A stretch of DNA of 64,000 nt from Verrucomicrobiales bacterium (GCA_024233215.1 JACKPW010000005.1:186001-250000), one strand, 5' to 3'; numbered from the stretch's first letter, positions 33,101 through 41,766 are shown. Numbers and translations are program-made. Notes: generated by a model from the sequence alone, not told the origin.

Positions 33101-35489
33101 AGGGAATGTCGATGAAGTGGCTGTAGTGCTGCTCGTCCGTGCGGCTCAGCCAGTCGGAGGCATACATCGCATTCTCGAAATCGATCAGGTAATTGCGCAG
33201 CCAGGACTGCTGGGCGGAGGTGATTTCGTCCGGCTTCGGATCGTGGTACTTCAGGCTTTGGGCGGAGAACCCGGACCCGCCACGCGTGCTGAAATTCCGG
33301 TCGCCTGGGCTGTCCTTGTCCTTCTTGAAGATGTAGCCGCCGGTGATTTCCGGCTCGCTGTTGTTGGCGGAGCCCAGCTTCGCCACGTCCACGCGGTGGT
33401 TGTCGATCTTGATCTTCTCCAGCAACACGTAGATGCCCTTGTAATCGGTCGGGTACCGCAACCGTTCCCGGCTCTGGTCGATGAACACCTCCACGAACCG
33501 GCGGCGCACGGCGTAGTGCCCCATCTGCTCGTGCAGTTCGAAGGCGAGGAAGTTGTTCAGCAGGCTCTTGTCCGTGTAGGGACCGTTCAGCACCCAATCC
33601 GATTCCGCCGGCAACCCCAGCAGCGGCACTTCCAGGTCCAGCCCGGCGGCATCGTTCAACTCGAGGTTGTACTGCTTCTTCGGAAACCCGGTGGAGCTTT
33701 GCCCGCGAATCTCCATCGATCCCATGCCCGTGTGCGACGGCGTCCCCAGCAGCGCCGTGCGACCGCGGAACGGCTCGATGGCGGTCACGTACACCGGCAC
33801 GCGCGAGTCCGCCGGAATGCTCGGCGTGACCGGTTGCACCACCAGGAGCGGGAGATTCGAACTGAAGCCCGCCAGGTCGTCGAACACCAGCGAATACCCC
33901 GCCGCCACCACGCGGCTCGGCATGAGCCCGGCCTGGAACACCCGTGCCTTCAGGATCGTGCCCTGCGTGATCTCGATCGGCCCCGTGTAGGGGGTGCCGC
34001 TCTCGGTGGGCGCCGCCCCGTTGAGGGTGTAGCGGAGGTCCCCCGACGGCGCACTCAGTTCGATTTCCAGCCGGTTCGTGACATACAATCCGGCCGGCAG
34101 TGAGAAGACCGGGTCCGGGGCAAACCCACTGCCGCTCGAGGCATTCGCCCGGCCCGGCGTCGGCGTCAGAAAATAGCCGACGATGTCCGGCTCCACCAGA
34201 TCCCGGCCGTAGGAGACATCATTGCGTTGCACCGGGTATTCCGGGCTGAAAGCGGAGACCGCGTTGCCGTTGGGATCGACCAGCGCCAGGTACTCGCCGC
34301 CGCTGCTCAGCTTGAAGTTCGTGTGCAACTCGCCTCCCGGCCGCTCCGGATCCTTGTTCGAGGCCCAGACCAGCAGATAGCCGCCCGCCGGGATCGTCGC
34401 CGCCGGGAACTCCCATTTCGTCAACTCCTCCGCGTCGTCGGTCAGATACCAGCCTTCCAGTTCGACCGCCTCGGGCTCCCGGTTGTACAGCTCGATCCAA
34501 TCCTCCCGATCCCCGTCGCCGTCGCGAAGGCCGCCCTCGTTGTCCGCCAGGAACTCCGAGATGATCACATCCGCCACCGGCACCGTCTTGTCCAGGATGT
34601 AACCCCAGCCGGTGCCCGTGAACGGGTAGGCCTTGCTTGAGAGGTCCGTGATGCCATGCCCGGTCGCCCAGGTGATCGTCACCGGTCCCTCCCCCGGTTC
34701 GGGGAAGTTGAAGGTGTAGTCGCGGGGCGAATGTACCTCCAGGCCGGTGGCCGGCATTCCGTCGATCAACAGGTCCATCGCCTCCACCCCCGTGACGTTC
34801 TCGCTGAAGATCACCTCGATGAAAGTCAGCTCGCGCACGGTGGTTTCCGGGGGCGGAACGGCTTCCTCCATCACCGGTGGGGTTGAATCGACGGTCGAGT
34901 TCAAGGTGGCGTTGAAAAGGAAATCGCTGCTGCCGCTCAGCGAGGCGTTGGCGGCCTGGACCGCCAGGACGTTGGCACCCGGCAGAAGCAGTCCCACCCG
35001 GTTCGTGATGGTGATCGTGGCGATCAGCGGCTCGTCTCCGGTGTCCGTGGCCGGAGTCTGGAACGAGGGCTCGCCCTCGGGCATGTCCAGGCGGGCGATT
35101 TCCTCGCCATTCAGCCACACCAGGCAGCCATCGTCCGACTGCACGTCGAGTATCAGCGTCTCCACTTCCTCGACGTTGGCGAGATTGAATGCCCGGCGCA
35201 GGAATACGCACACGTAATGGTCCGGCATGTCGGCCAACTCGGTGTTTCCGCTGTAACCGCTGCTGAGTTCGTAGAAGAACGGGGTGGGACCCGTCAGCCA
35301 GGCGGAATCATCAAAGGCTGTCGCCCGCCAGGCGGTGGGGTCCGGCGCGGAAGCCTCGGTGACCCCCTTGAAGTAGCGCCATGGGGCGGACTCCCCGATC
35401 AACTCGTCCGCCTGGCCGACCGGCCCCATGGCCACCGCCAGCAAGAGCGCCGTCAGACCCACGCGACGGCCCAGGCTTTCACGCGGCAT
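30150..35489 (-). CDS. giant secreted CotH-kinase / lamin-tail domain protein
   Basis: From the ATG at 35489 the product is 1779 residues with a clear signal peptide (GRRVGLTALLLAVAMGPVGQADE); in-frame ATGs at 35564-35594 would add a 25-35 residue extension. Domains in order: a galactose-binding-like region (30-240); a lamin-tail domain (VIISEFLADNEGG...DWIELYNREPEAVELEGWYLTDD); a chitobiase-like C-terminal module (RYTLNGAAPTESGTPYTGP); the CotH kinase domain (about 590-980, with KKQYNLELNDAAG, DWVLNGPYTDKSLLNNFLA, YKGIYVLLEKIKI and DPIWDWNLSFGNAD); a second YYTTDGSDPRQPGG module; further lamin-tail domains; an Ig-like domain (YQWRKNGSNLPGA); and a thrombospondin-3-type calcium repeat (DSDADGMTDLYEE...DLDGDGMTN). 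CotH kinases phosphorylate extracytoplasmic proteins. Divergent from the sulfatase gene. Confidence 0.9.
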   Translation of the reverse strand: MPRESLGRRVGLTALLLAVAMGPVGQADELIGESAPWRYFKGVTEASAPDPTAWRATAFDDSAWLTGPTPFFYELSSGYSGNTELADMPDHYVCVFLRRAFNLANVEEVETLILDVQSDDGCLVWLNGEEIARLDMPEGEPSFQTPATDTGDEPLIATITITNRVGLLLPGANVLAVQAANASLSGSSDFLFNATLNSTVDSTPPVMEEAVPPPETTVRELTFIEVIFSENVTGVEAMDLLIDGMPATGLEVHSPRDYTFNFPEPGEGPVTITWATGHGITDLSSKAYPFTGTGWGYILDKTVPVADVIISEFLADNEGGLRDGDGDREDWIELYNREPEAVELEGWYLTDDAEELTKWEFPAATIPAGGYLLVWASNKDPERPGGELHTNFKLSSGGEYLALVDPNGNAVSAFSPEYPVQRNDVSYGRDLVEPDIVGYFLTPTPGRANASSGSGFAPDPVFSLPAGLYVTNRLEIELSAPSGDLRYTLNGAAPTESGTPYTGPIEITQGTILKARVFQAGLMPSRVVAAGYSLVFDDLAGFSSNLPLLVVQPVTPSIPADSRVPVYVTAIEPFRGRTALLGTPSHTGMGSMEIRGQSSTGFPKKQYNLELNDAAGLDLEVPLLGLPAESDWVLNGPYTDKSLLNNFLAFELHEQMGHYAVRRRFVEVFIDQSRERLRYPTDYKGIYVLLEKIKIDNHRVDVAKLGSANNSEPEITGGYIFKKDKDSPGDRNFSTRGGSGFSAQSLKYHDPKPDEITSAQQSWLRNYLIDFENAMYASDWLSRTDEQHYSHFIDIPSFVDNHWIVEFAKQIDGYRLSNYFHKERGGKVAMDPIWDWNLSFGNADYLDGWIASGWYYQLIDQNAHIWLRRLICGTTSGYGQTGDPDFNQAIADRWSVLRTNVMSAPRVTARVDEIAAYLDEAKDREFARWSRLNTYVWPNPSIYIVPTYAQIIANKKKWITDRFNWIDRQFLLAPEFSRYGGPVPAGHELTITAPASVYYTTDGSDPRQPGGTVNPGARHYTAPIRIDRTSRVVARTFQNNRWSGPTASTFVTDSPALAITEIMYHPTPPPVGDTNAVSNFEFIELRNLLPVALDLSGYRFVDGVGFDFSVGTVGALPPGGRVVVVANRTAFETRYGSLPAVTGEFTGSLDNGGETLRLLGPMGQLVQEVRYKDGWYPATDGNGFALVSTHPNAAVTTATESSDWRAGSVLNGTPGTVEPPAPTLPRVLINEVLTHTDLPQVDSIELYNPEPTTADISGWYLSDDPRAPKYRLPAGSVVPAHGFLVMDEARFNPGLGGANEFNLRSSGDEVFLFSAREDGSLTGYVHGYRFGAALNGVSFGRYIIGTGEEHFVSQARTTLGEANAGPRIGPVVISEIMYHPPDVAANGGLWDAPENEYLELLNLTTATVPLHDPNATTNTWQLRDAVRYSFPMNEAMQPGERILVVGFDPALEPAQATAFRDLYDVPAGTRLFGPWDGKLDNGGESVELIQPDQVRFYTNTTVTTAVLVDRVNYRDEAPWPAGADGTGFALQRTVETAYGNDPGNWKARAPTPGRLPTTNPAPGITVAPLGQVTQSGRPVVLSVVASGEGPLGYQWRKNGSNLPGANQASLSLPAVQLLDAGTYEVVVSNAAGAVTSTPAALVVVPPGQDSDADGMTDLYEETYGLNPLDPYDPGRDLDGDGMTNEDEFLAGTDASDANSRLGFDDLRVEASTVVLTFRAADNREYRVEHRSSLTEGTWELLELHPIADPDSVTIRQATAQDIASPRPAERYYRLVVPTQ

Positions 35490-35766
35490 GGAGGGACGCT
35501 CCGCCGGACGGAAGGCCGGGGCCTGGCGGCTTGCGCCTGCTCCTTCGATCGTGGTTTTCAGCATCGGAGCCCGATAAACAGATGGTTTCATCATGTGCGT
35601 TGCCAACGTCGGTTGCCGGCGCCGGGAGGAACCGGTACGTCGGTGACTCCCGATCACAGCAACTGAAGTGCCGGAACTGTAACAAAACCGTCGCAAAGGC
35701 AAACCCTGGCTTCGACGGGACCGATTGTCGTGGCTTCGGCCGGGGTGATCAGGGCAGGATTCCCGG

Positions 35767-37305
35767 ATGAGTTCTCCTTGGTTCGCACTGTTCGCCGGGA
35801 CGCTGGCGTTGCTGGCCGCAGCACCGGTTCGCGCCGCAGCCTCACCCAACATTGTGCTTATCCTCGCGGACGACCTGGGGTTCTCGGACATCGGTTGTTA
35901 CGGGGGGGAGATCGCGACACCGAACCTGGATCGGTTGGCCGCGGGGGGCCTGCGTTTCACCCGCTTCTACAACTGCGCGAAGTGCGAGACCACCCGCGCC
36001 ACACTGTTGACCGGGCGGTATCATCATGAGGTCGGCATCGCCAAACTGGCGAATGCTGCCACGCTCGCCGAAGTGGCCCGAGGCGCGGGCTACACCACGC
36101 TCATGGCCGGCAAGTGGCACATGAACGGCAATCCGCTCGACCGGGGCTTCGACCGCTACTTCGGTCACCTCAGCGGCGCCTGCAACTACTTCACCGGCGA
36201 CAACACCTTCCGCGTCGACCGGGAGGTCTACGAGGTGCCCGCGAGCGGGTTCTACACGACGGATGCGGATACCGATTGGGCCCTGCGCTTCATCCGCGAG
36301 GCCGATCCGGGCAGGCCGCTGTTCCTTTACCTGGCCTACAACGCGCCGCATTACCCCCTGCAGGCCCCGGAGGCGGAGGTTCGCAAGTACCTGGGCAAAT
36401 ACCGCCCGGGCTGGGATGTGCTGCAGCAGCAGCGTCTCGCCCGGCAACGTGAGATGAAGCTTCTGCCCCGCGACTATCCGCTCCCGCCCCGCCCCGCGGA
36501 CGTTCCTGCCTGGGATTCGCTGACGGAACAAGAACACGCCGAACACGACCTGACCATGGCCACGTTCGCCGCGATGGTCGATCGGATGGACCAGAACATC
36601 GGTCGCGTCCTGGCAACGCTTCGCGAAACGGGCAGGGCGCAGAACACGCTGGTGCTCTTCCTCAGCGACAACGGCGCCTGCCCGTTCCAACGGACCAAGC
36701 CCGCCACCCGGACGCAGAACCTCATGCCCTGGAATCCCAAGTCCTACTGGACCTACGACAAGGGGTGGGCCCATGTCGGCAACACCCCCTTCCGCGAATA
36801 CAAACAGAACCAGCACGAGGGTGGCATCAGCACCCCCTGCATCGTGCACTGGCCGGCGGGACTCCGGCGCGCGGGCGACGGCGGTTCCGGCTTTCGCGAT
36901 TCCGCCGCGGGACGGTTGACCGACCAACCCGCCCACCTCGTGGACCTCATGGCCACGCTGGTCGACCTGGCCGGCGCGACTTATCCCCTGGAAATGCACG
37001 GCGACCCCGTCGGGCCGATGCGCGGATTGAGCCTGCGCCCGATCCTCGAAGGTCGGCAGCGCGCACCCAACCCGCTGCTCCACTTCACCTTCTACGGCAA
37101 GAACAACGCCCTGCTGCAGGGCGACTGGAAACTCGTGAACCGCAACTTCGGTCCTTGGGAGCTCTACAACCTGATCGAGGATCGAACGGAACTGAGCAAT
37201 CTCGCCTCCGCCCTTCCGGAGCGCTTGTCCGAGATGAACGCGACCTGGCGAAAGCTGGCCGCGGAAATCGGTGTCCCCGAGCGCGGGCGGGCCGACACCC
37301 CATGA
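35767..37305 (+). CDS. secreted sulfatase with non-canonical CxTxR active-site motif
   Basis: The 512-residue protein has a signal peptide (FALFAGTLALLAAAPVRAAA) and the alkaline-phosphatase-superfamily sulfatase fold: NIVLILADDLGFSDIGCYGG (calcium-binding DD at 35-36), LLTGRY after the active-site segment, MAGKWHMNG, and LFLSDNGACP, the distal metal site. The residue converted to formylglycine should be Cys73, in C-E-T-T-R. The usual consensus is C/S-x-P/A-x-R; here Thr stands in the third place. Arg77 and the downstream LLTGR helix are kept. The enzyme should remove sulfate esters from polysaccharides or related compounds, provided a maturase accepts CETTR. It is divergent from the CotH gene with 277 bp between the two starts. 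Confidence 0.93.
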   Translation: MSSPWFALFAGTLALLAAAPVRAAASPNIVLILADDLGFSDIGCYGGEIATPNLDRLAAGGLRFTRFYNCAKCETTRATLLTGRYHHEVGIAKLANAATLAEVARGAGYTTLMAGKWHMNGNPLDRGFDRYFGHLSGACNYFTGDNTFRVDREVYEVPASGFYTTDADTDWALRFIREADPGRPLFLYLAYNAPHYPLQAPEAEVRKYLGKYRPGWDVLQQQRLARQREMKLLPRDYPLPPRPADVPAWDSLTEQEHAEHDLTMATFAAMVDRMDQNIGRVLATLRETGRAQNTLVLFLSDNGACPFQRTKPATRTQNLMPWNPKSYWTYDKGWAHVGNTPFREYKQNQHEGGISTPCIVHWPAGLRRAGDGGSGFRDSAAGRLTDQPAHLVDLMATLVDLAGATYPLEMHGDPVGPMRGLSLRPILEGRQRAPNPLLHFTFYGKNNALLQGDWKLVNRNFGPWELYNLIEDRTELSNLASALPERLSEMNATWRKLAAEIGVPERGRADTP

Positions 37306-37756
37306 CGCGAGGATCCGCCGGAAGTGCCGGCATCCGATGGAGAGCGCCGGCAGTTCATGGGCCAGGCTCTGGGACTGGTCTATGGTGGGAAACCCCCTGC
37401 CCGCGCCTCAACGTCTCGCCATGAGGGTTGAAGCCTTTCGTCTGGGCTGATCAGCCATCCGTGACTTGTGGGCTATACGCCGTCGGCCTGGGTGATGCCA
37501 GGGGCGGGAAAAGCCTGATTCGGGGGCCGGGGATTGCCCGCGCGGGCCAGCGCGCGGGCAACCCGGACCCCGATTGCTTGAAGACCTCTTGTGCCCTGGT
37601 GAGGCGAAGCGGACGGCGATTGGAGGGGGGGGGCCGAAGGGCAAAGCAGACGTCGAGCTTGCGCACCTCCGCACGAGCCGAATGGCGAACAGTGCTTGAC
37701 CTGAGCGCAAAGCGTCCCGAGGATTCCAGGCGTATCTCCATTCCCCTTATTGGTTT
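37306..37756. other. long intergenic region with a perfect hairpin and possible repeat-derived sequence
   Basis: I see no convincing gene in these 451 bases. An 11-bp perfect stem, TTGCCCGCGCG (37534-37544) with CGCGCGGGCAA (37551-37561), surrounds a 6-base loop and is not followed by a T-tract. A minus-strand open frame at 37451-37741 (96 codons) lacks a ribosome binding site and recognisable domains; it may be part of a dispersed repeat. Confidence 0.4.
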
Positions 37757-40660
37757 ATGAAGGCGCTGTTGATAAGAGTTTCACTGATGCGGTTTGCCCT
37801 ACTGTTCTTGTTCCACGCGTCGTTTGTATATCTGACCGTGGCCGCCCATGATGGCACCCTCCTCTGGCAGTATCCGGTTGGCGGCTCGATGTCGTTCTGC
37901 CCGGCGGTGAACGCAGAGGGGGTGGTTTACATCAGCGCCCCGGACCGGAGCGTCCACGCCCTGAACGGGGAGACCGGCCAGGCGCACTGGTCGTACCCGA
38001 CCGAATTGGGCGTGGCGACGGCGCCGGTGTTGGGGACGGATGGCACCGTCTATGTCGGGTTGCTGGACACGAACATTGTGGCGCTGAACGGCGAGACCGG
38101 TGAGTTGCTATGGGAGACGCCGGCCGTTCGCAAAGCCTCGGTGCTCGGGTTGACCCGCGACAGCACCTTGTTCGCGCACGGCGGCTACGGTTTGCTGCTG
38201 GCGTTGAACGCCTCCAACGGCGGGGTGGTCTGGGAGACCTCACTGGAACTCCTTCAAGCCTCCAGCGGTCTTGCACTGAATGCGCTGGGAGAGTGTTTCC
38301 TCACAGCCAAGGGGAGACTCCTGACCATTGATGGTGCAACGGGTGATGTCCTCGAGGAATACGTGACGGATGGTAACTCAACCGGTGCCTTCTACCCCGT
38401 GCTGGCGGCGGACGGGACGGCCTGTGTCGGGACTTGGACGAGTGGGTTCGGTGCGGTGGATTTGGTCTCTCAGAGTCTGCGCTGGCAGTATCTGACGCCG
38501 GAGCAGTGGGACTCCCCTTCGGTGATCGGACCGGACGGCACGGTGTACGTCTGCACCGGCACGCTTCAGGCAATCAACGGTGGCACAGGGAGTCTCCGAT
38601 GGCGCTTCGTCGGCGAGGGCAGAATCCTTTACAGCCCGGCCTTGGCGGCGGATGGCACGCTATACGTGGGGGCAGAGGACAAGAACCTGTACGCGATCCA
38701 CGCTGAGGAGGGAGTCGAACGGTGGCGGTTCACTGGAGGCGATCGCATGGCGGGTCCGCCCACCATCGGCCCGAACGGAACTGTGTATGTGGCTTGCCGC
38801 GATGGAAACCTGTACGCGGTCAGTGGCTCCGCCCCCCTCGCGAACAGCCCCTGGCCGAAGTGGCAGCATAACCTGGCCAACACCGGCGAGTCCCACTGGA
38901 CGGAGGGGGCCGCCGAGGTGCTCAGCCAGAGCGGGGGCGAACTGGCACCAGCAGGCGCCGTCGTGCGCCTCTGGGTCAACGCCAAGGGGGGGGCCCCCTT
39001 TGAGTATCGGTGGTATCGCGACGGCGAACTGATTCCCGATGCCACGGAGAACCAGCTGGTAGTTTCCGAGGTGGGATTCGCAGATGAGGGAAGTTACCAC
39101 GCCGTCGCCTCGAACGTGCTTGGAACTGCCACCACCGCGCCGATGGAGGTTGCCGTGGGATACTCTCTCGATGTGGATTGGTATCCGGTTTTGGGGACGG
39201 TTACAGGCCTCCCAGAAGGTGGTGTTGTCACTCCAGGCACCGAAGTAGTACTGGAGGCGCAGGGAACGGGAGGGCATGGGTTCCTGAGGTGGGAAGGTGA
39301 CGTTGAGTCCGATGAGAACCCACTGACCGTTGTGGTGGAGAGCAACCTCCAGATTCGAGCGCGCTTTGTGGTCGAGCCGGGTACGCTCCTCTGGTCGGCC
39401 ACAACGGGAGGAGAGGTTCGAGGCTCGCCGGCAATCGGGGAGGACGGGACGGTCTATGTCGGCACCAGTCGGGGAATCGCCGTGGATGGTTACACGGGGA
39501 CGATCAAGTGGCGTGGGTTGCCTGTGGGCGCGTGGAGCGAAGGGACCACCCCGGTGGTTGATGACAGCGGGTCCGTCTTCTTCTCGGACGGATTTGCCAT
39601 GGTTGCCGCGGACGGGCACGCTGGTGAGATCATGTGGCTCACCAGGGGGACGGGTACCTGGAATGGCTCCAACCCGGTTTCGGTCAGCGATGACGGACTC
39701 GTTTACTTGGCTGCAGGGAGCGGGAAGCTGCTCGCGATGCAAGCGGCGACGGGGCTCTCAGCATGGGAGGTGCAGACCGGATCCAATCACAGCAGCCCGG
39801 CCGCCCTCGGAGCGGATGGATGGCTGTATGTCGTGTCAGCGAGTCAGCAAGCGCTCGCGTTTGATCGCCTAACCGGGGAGGAGCAATGGCGTGCTTCGGC
39901 GGGCGGCTTCGCCCACAATCCTCCCGCGTTGGATGGGGAGGGGAAGGTCTTCGTCTGTTCAGATTCTGGCGTTCGGGCCTTGGACGCAGCGACTGGGGAG
40001 CAGATATGGGATTATCGCCCCAGCGGGTCAATCGACTCGTCTCCCACGCTTGGCCTGGACGGAGTCCTCTATCTGGATACGCGGGGCGGTCTCCACGCTC
40101 TGAATCAGGCAACCGGGGAACGGTTCTGGACCGTCCCTGAAGCCAAGACTTTCCAATCTTCGCCCGCCGTGGCCAGCGATGGCACTGTCTACGTCGGTTC
40201 CGAGGATGGAAGACTCTACGCTGTGAACGGCGAGTCTGGCGAGGTGGTCTGGACCTACCAGACCGAAGACGCGATTCACACCTCTCCCAACATCGGCGCC
40301 GACGGGACGGTCTACATCGGTTCGGACGACGGGAAGCTGTACGCCATCGCGGGCTCGGCACCGTTGGCGGATACACCTTGGCCGAAATTTCAGGCCGATA
40401 TGCAGAACACCGGGAGGGTCAACGTACCGCCGCCAGTGCGGCTGCAACTGCTGGGGGCACGCTTGAGGGAGGGCGGAGCGTTTGTCTTTGAGGTCCAGGG
40501 GCCGCCCTTGGCGGAAGGAGTGTGGGAGCACTCTGAAGACCTCCGTGGGTGGATAGACGGGGGCGAGGTGATCCTAGACGATACCGGTCACACGGCCGTT
40601 GTGGCTGATTCCCTGGCGTTGGAGACGGCGCGGTTCTTCCGGATTCGGGTTGTGCCCTGA
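37757..40660 (+). CDS. secreted PQQ-like beta-propeller protein with Ig and InlB-type repeat domains
   Basis: The 967-residue protein has an N-terminal hydrophobic leader (FALLFLFHASFVYLTVAA); starts at 37757 or 37787 are equally plausible. Two blocks of PQQ/quinoprotein-type propeller repeats occur: about residues 30-385 and 540-880. Repeats carry the pattern ...DGTVYVG...LYAxxGxxGxxxWxx (for example DGTVYVGSEDGRLYAVNGESG). Between them lie an Ig-like domain (about 390-475, EYRWYRDGELIPDATENQL) and an InlB-B-repeat-like module (about 475-550, PEGGVVTPGTEVVLEA...GFLRWEGD). Both propeller blocks end in the same PWPKxQ...NTG sequence, pointing to internal duplication. No catalytic or cofactor residues could be assigned; a structural or binding role is likely. 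Confidence 0.87.
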   Translation: MKALLIRVSLMRFALLFLFHASFVYLTVAAHDGTLLWQYPVGGSMSFCPAVNAEGVVYISAPDRSVHALNGETGQAHWSYPTELGVATAPVLGTDGTVYVGLLDTNIVALNGETGELLWETPAVRKASVLGLTRDSTLFAHGGYGLLLALNASNGGVVWETSLELLQASSGLALNALGECFLTAKGRLLTIDGATGDVLEEYVTDGNSTGAFYPVLAADGTACVGTWTSGFGAVDLVSQSLRWQYLTPEQWDSPSVIGPDGTVYVCTGTLQAINGGTGSLRWRFVGEGRILYSPALAADGTLYVGAEDKNLYAIHAEEGVERWRFTGGDRMAGPPTIGPNGTVYVACRDGNLYAVSGSAPLANSPWPKWQHNLANTGESHWTEGAAEVLSQSGGELAPAGAVVRLWVNAKGGAPFEYRWYRDGELIPDATENQLVVSEVGFADEGSYHAVASNVLGTATTAPMEVAVGYSLDVDWYPVLGTVTGLPEGGVVTPGTEVVLEAQGTGGHGFLRWEGDVESDENPLTVVVESNLQIRARFVVEPGTLLWSATTGGEVRGSPAIGEDGTVYVGTSRGIAVDGYTGTIKWRGLPVGAWSEGTTPVVDDSGSVFFSDGFAMVAADGHAGEIMWLTRGTGTWNGSNPVSVSDDGLVYLAAGSGKLLAMQAATGLSAWEVQTGSNHSSPAALGADGWLYVVSASQQALAFDRLTGEEQWRASAGGFAHNPPALDGEGKVFVCSDSGVRALDAATGEQIWDYRPSGSIDSSPTLGLDGVLYLDTRGGLHALNQATGERFWTVPEAKTFQSSPAVASDGTVYVGSEDGRLYAVNGESGEVVWTYQTEDAIHTSPNIGADGTVYIGSDDGKLYAIAGSAPLADTPWPKFQADMQNTGRVNVPPPVRLQLLGARLREGGAFVFEVQGPPLAEGVWEHSEDLRGWIDGGEVILDDTGHTAVVADSLALETARFFRIRVVP

Positions 40661-41088
40661 GTGGCCGCCCGATCCCCGATCTGAGTTAGTTGCGAGAGTA
40701 CTGTGCGATCAGAGAGGAGGCCGCGACAAGCAGCGGCAGCCTCCCTTCAGCCACGCCTAACGCCTCGATCCGATCCCGCGGAACATCGCCCGTAGGGGTC
40801 CGGGATCGCATCTGCTCCGCAGCAGCCGAGCCCCGCCGTTCCTCGCCAGTCTCGATGATCCGCTGCGGTCGATCAGCCGAAGGTCACGCACAGGGGAACC
40901 CATGCAAAGAGACGTAAACGCGCCAAGGAGGAGGGTTCTGGGGCAGGGGGGTGTGGGGGTCTGTCTAAACCCCCACTCTTCGACCCGGCGAGGCCGCATT
41001 TCCACAAGACCGAAGAGTCGGAAGGCCAAAAACGGGGAATTCTCGAGCGTGACGGGCGGTTCAGAGCAGGCAAACCCGGAAGGAGGCA
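40661..41088. other. gene-debris region between PQQ-propeller gene and integrase remnant
   Basis: No intact gene is present. The left part holds a possible minus-strand gene remnant (40686-40880). The middle has a perfect 8-bp hairpin, GTGGGGGT (40953-40960) with ACCCCCAC (40969-40976). The right end adjoins the stop of the integrase remnant. The make-up suggests a decayed insertion next to tRNA-Leu. Confidence 0.45.
40686..40880 (-). pseudogene. possible C-terminal gene remnant
   Basis: On the minus strand a frame of about 65 codons, bounded by stops on both sides, ends with ADRPQRIIETGEERRG ... RIEALGVAEGRLPLLVAAS ... QYSRN at the TAA at 40686. It reads like coding sequence but has no start codon in a sensible place. 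I cannot name the family. It could equally be chance open frame in GC-rich DNA. Confidence 0.25.
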
Positions 41089-41524
41089 CTAGCCGGCGGT
41101 TTGCGTCGCGAGGGGGACAATCTGAGGCTCGAAGTTGAGCCGTTCCGCCATCTGCCTGCGGTGCTCGTTGGCCAGATGGCCATAGACCTTGCCGATCAGC
41201 ACGCCACCATCCTTGTGGCCCACCCAAGCAGCTATGGTCATGAAGTCCACGCCAGCCATTACCGCCAGCGAGATGAACGCGTGCCGGCAATCGTGGAAGC
41301 GGAAACCGGGCAGCCCGGCGCGTTCACGGGCCATGCTCAAGGTCTCCCGAAACGTGTGCGAGGGGATGTCCTTGTTTCCTCGCTGGGGACTTGGGAACAG
41401 CCATTCGGTGTCCGGGGCACGGCGTCCGTCCATGTCGCGGAGATGTGCCTCCAAGGCCGGGCTGAAGTCCACTGTGCGGGCCTCGCCGTTCTTGCTCAAC
41501 GCGTCGGCGCCGATTACGCTACGT
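41089..41524 (-). pseudogene. tyrosine recombinase (phage-type integrase), C-terminal remnant
   Basis: This is the catalytic C-terminal half of a tyrosine recombinase: HDCRHAFIS (the H-x-x-R box), GHKDGGVLIGKVYGHL with the presumptive nucleophile Tyr, and an intact natural C-terminus. The frame is open upstream of the TTG at 41499 to about 41524 and still reads integrase-like (ADALSKNGEARTVDFSP). The N-terminal core-binding domain and the first catalytic Arg are missing because the 5' end of tRNA-Leu begins at 41535. The remnant is therefore truncated at the tRNA gene and should be inactive. It suggests a past integrative element at this tRNA. Confidence 0.75.
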
Positions 41525-41534
41525 ATTCAGCGTT

Positions 41535-41623
41535 GCCGGTGTGGTGGAATTGGCAGACACAAGGGACTTAAAATCCCTCGATCAGTGATGGTCATGTGGG
41601 TTCGAGTCCCACCACCGGTACCA
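41535..41623 (+). tRNA. tRNA-Leu, anticodon TAA
   Basis: The gene folds as a class II tRNA. The acceptor stem is GCCGGTG with CACCGGT (first pair G-U), the D-arm contains GGTGGAATTGGCAGACAC, and the anticodon stem AGGGA/TCCCT encloses the loop CTTAAAA (anticodon TAA). A long variable arm follows, then the T-arm GTGGG-TTCGAGT-CCCAC. A73 and an encoded CCA finish the molecule at 41623. Long variable arm and anticodon agree on leucine (UUA codon). Confidence 0.96.
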
Positions 41624-41665
41624 ACCTCCCCTCCGGACCCTCCCATGGTTTTCGGCGTGGCGTTC

Positions 41666-41766
41666 GGACAGGATCAACAGGATTAACAGGATTTGCTGGA
41701 TGGTTGCTCTTGCTGCGGTCTTTCAGTGAGGGGCCTTCCTGATCTTGTCCATCCTGCCATCCTGTG
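41666..41766. repeat. 9-bp-periodic CAGGAT repeat with inverted second arm
   Basis: The left arm has CAGGATCAA, CAGGATTAA, CAGGATTTG and CTGGATGGT head to tail from 41669, a strict 9-base period. The right arm (about 41735-41766), read on the other strand, has CAGGATGG, CAGGATGGA and CAAGATCAG with nearly the same period. The two arms are inverted around a 30-base spacer. A related single arm lies at 52894-52920. No protein is encoded. Confidence 0.7.

Noticed and set aside
31785..34103. 772-codon plus-strand frame opposite the CotH protein gene
   Set aside because: Composition is typical of antisense GC-rich DNA and the minus strand has unambiguous CotH and lamin-tail domains.
37451..37741. 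Small minus-strand open frame of 96 codons
   Set aside because: No start signal, no domain, and it lies in repeat-like sequence; may be part of a dispersed element.
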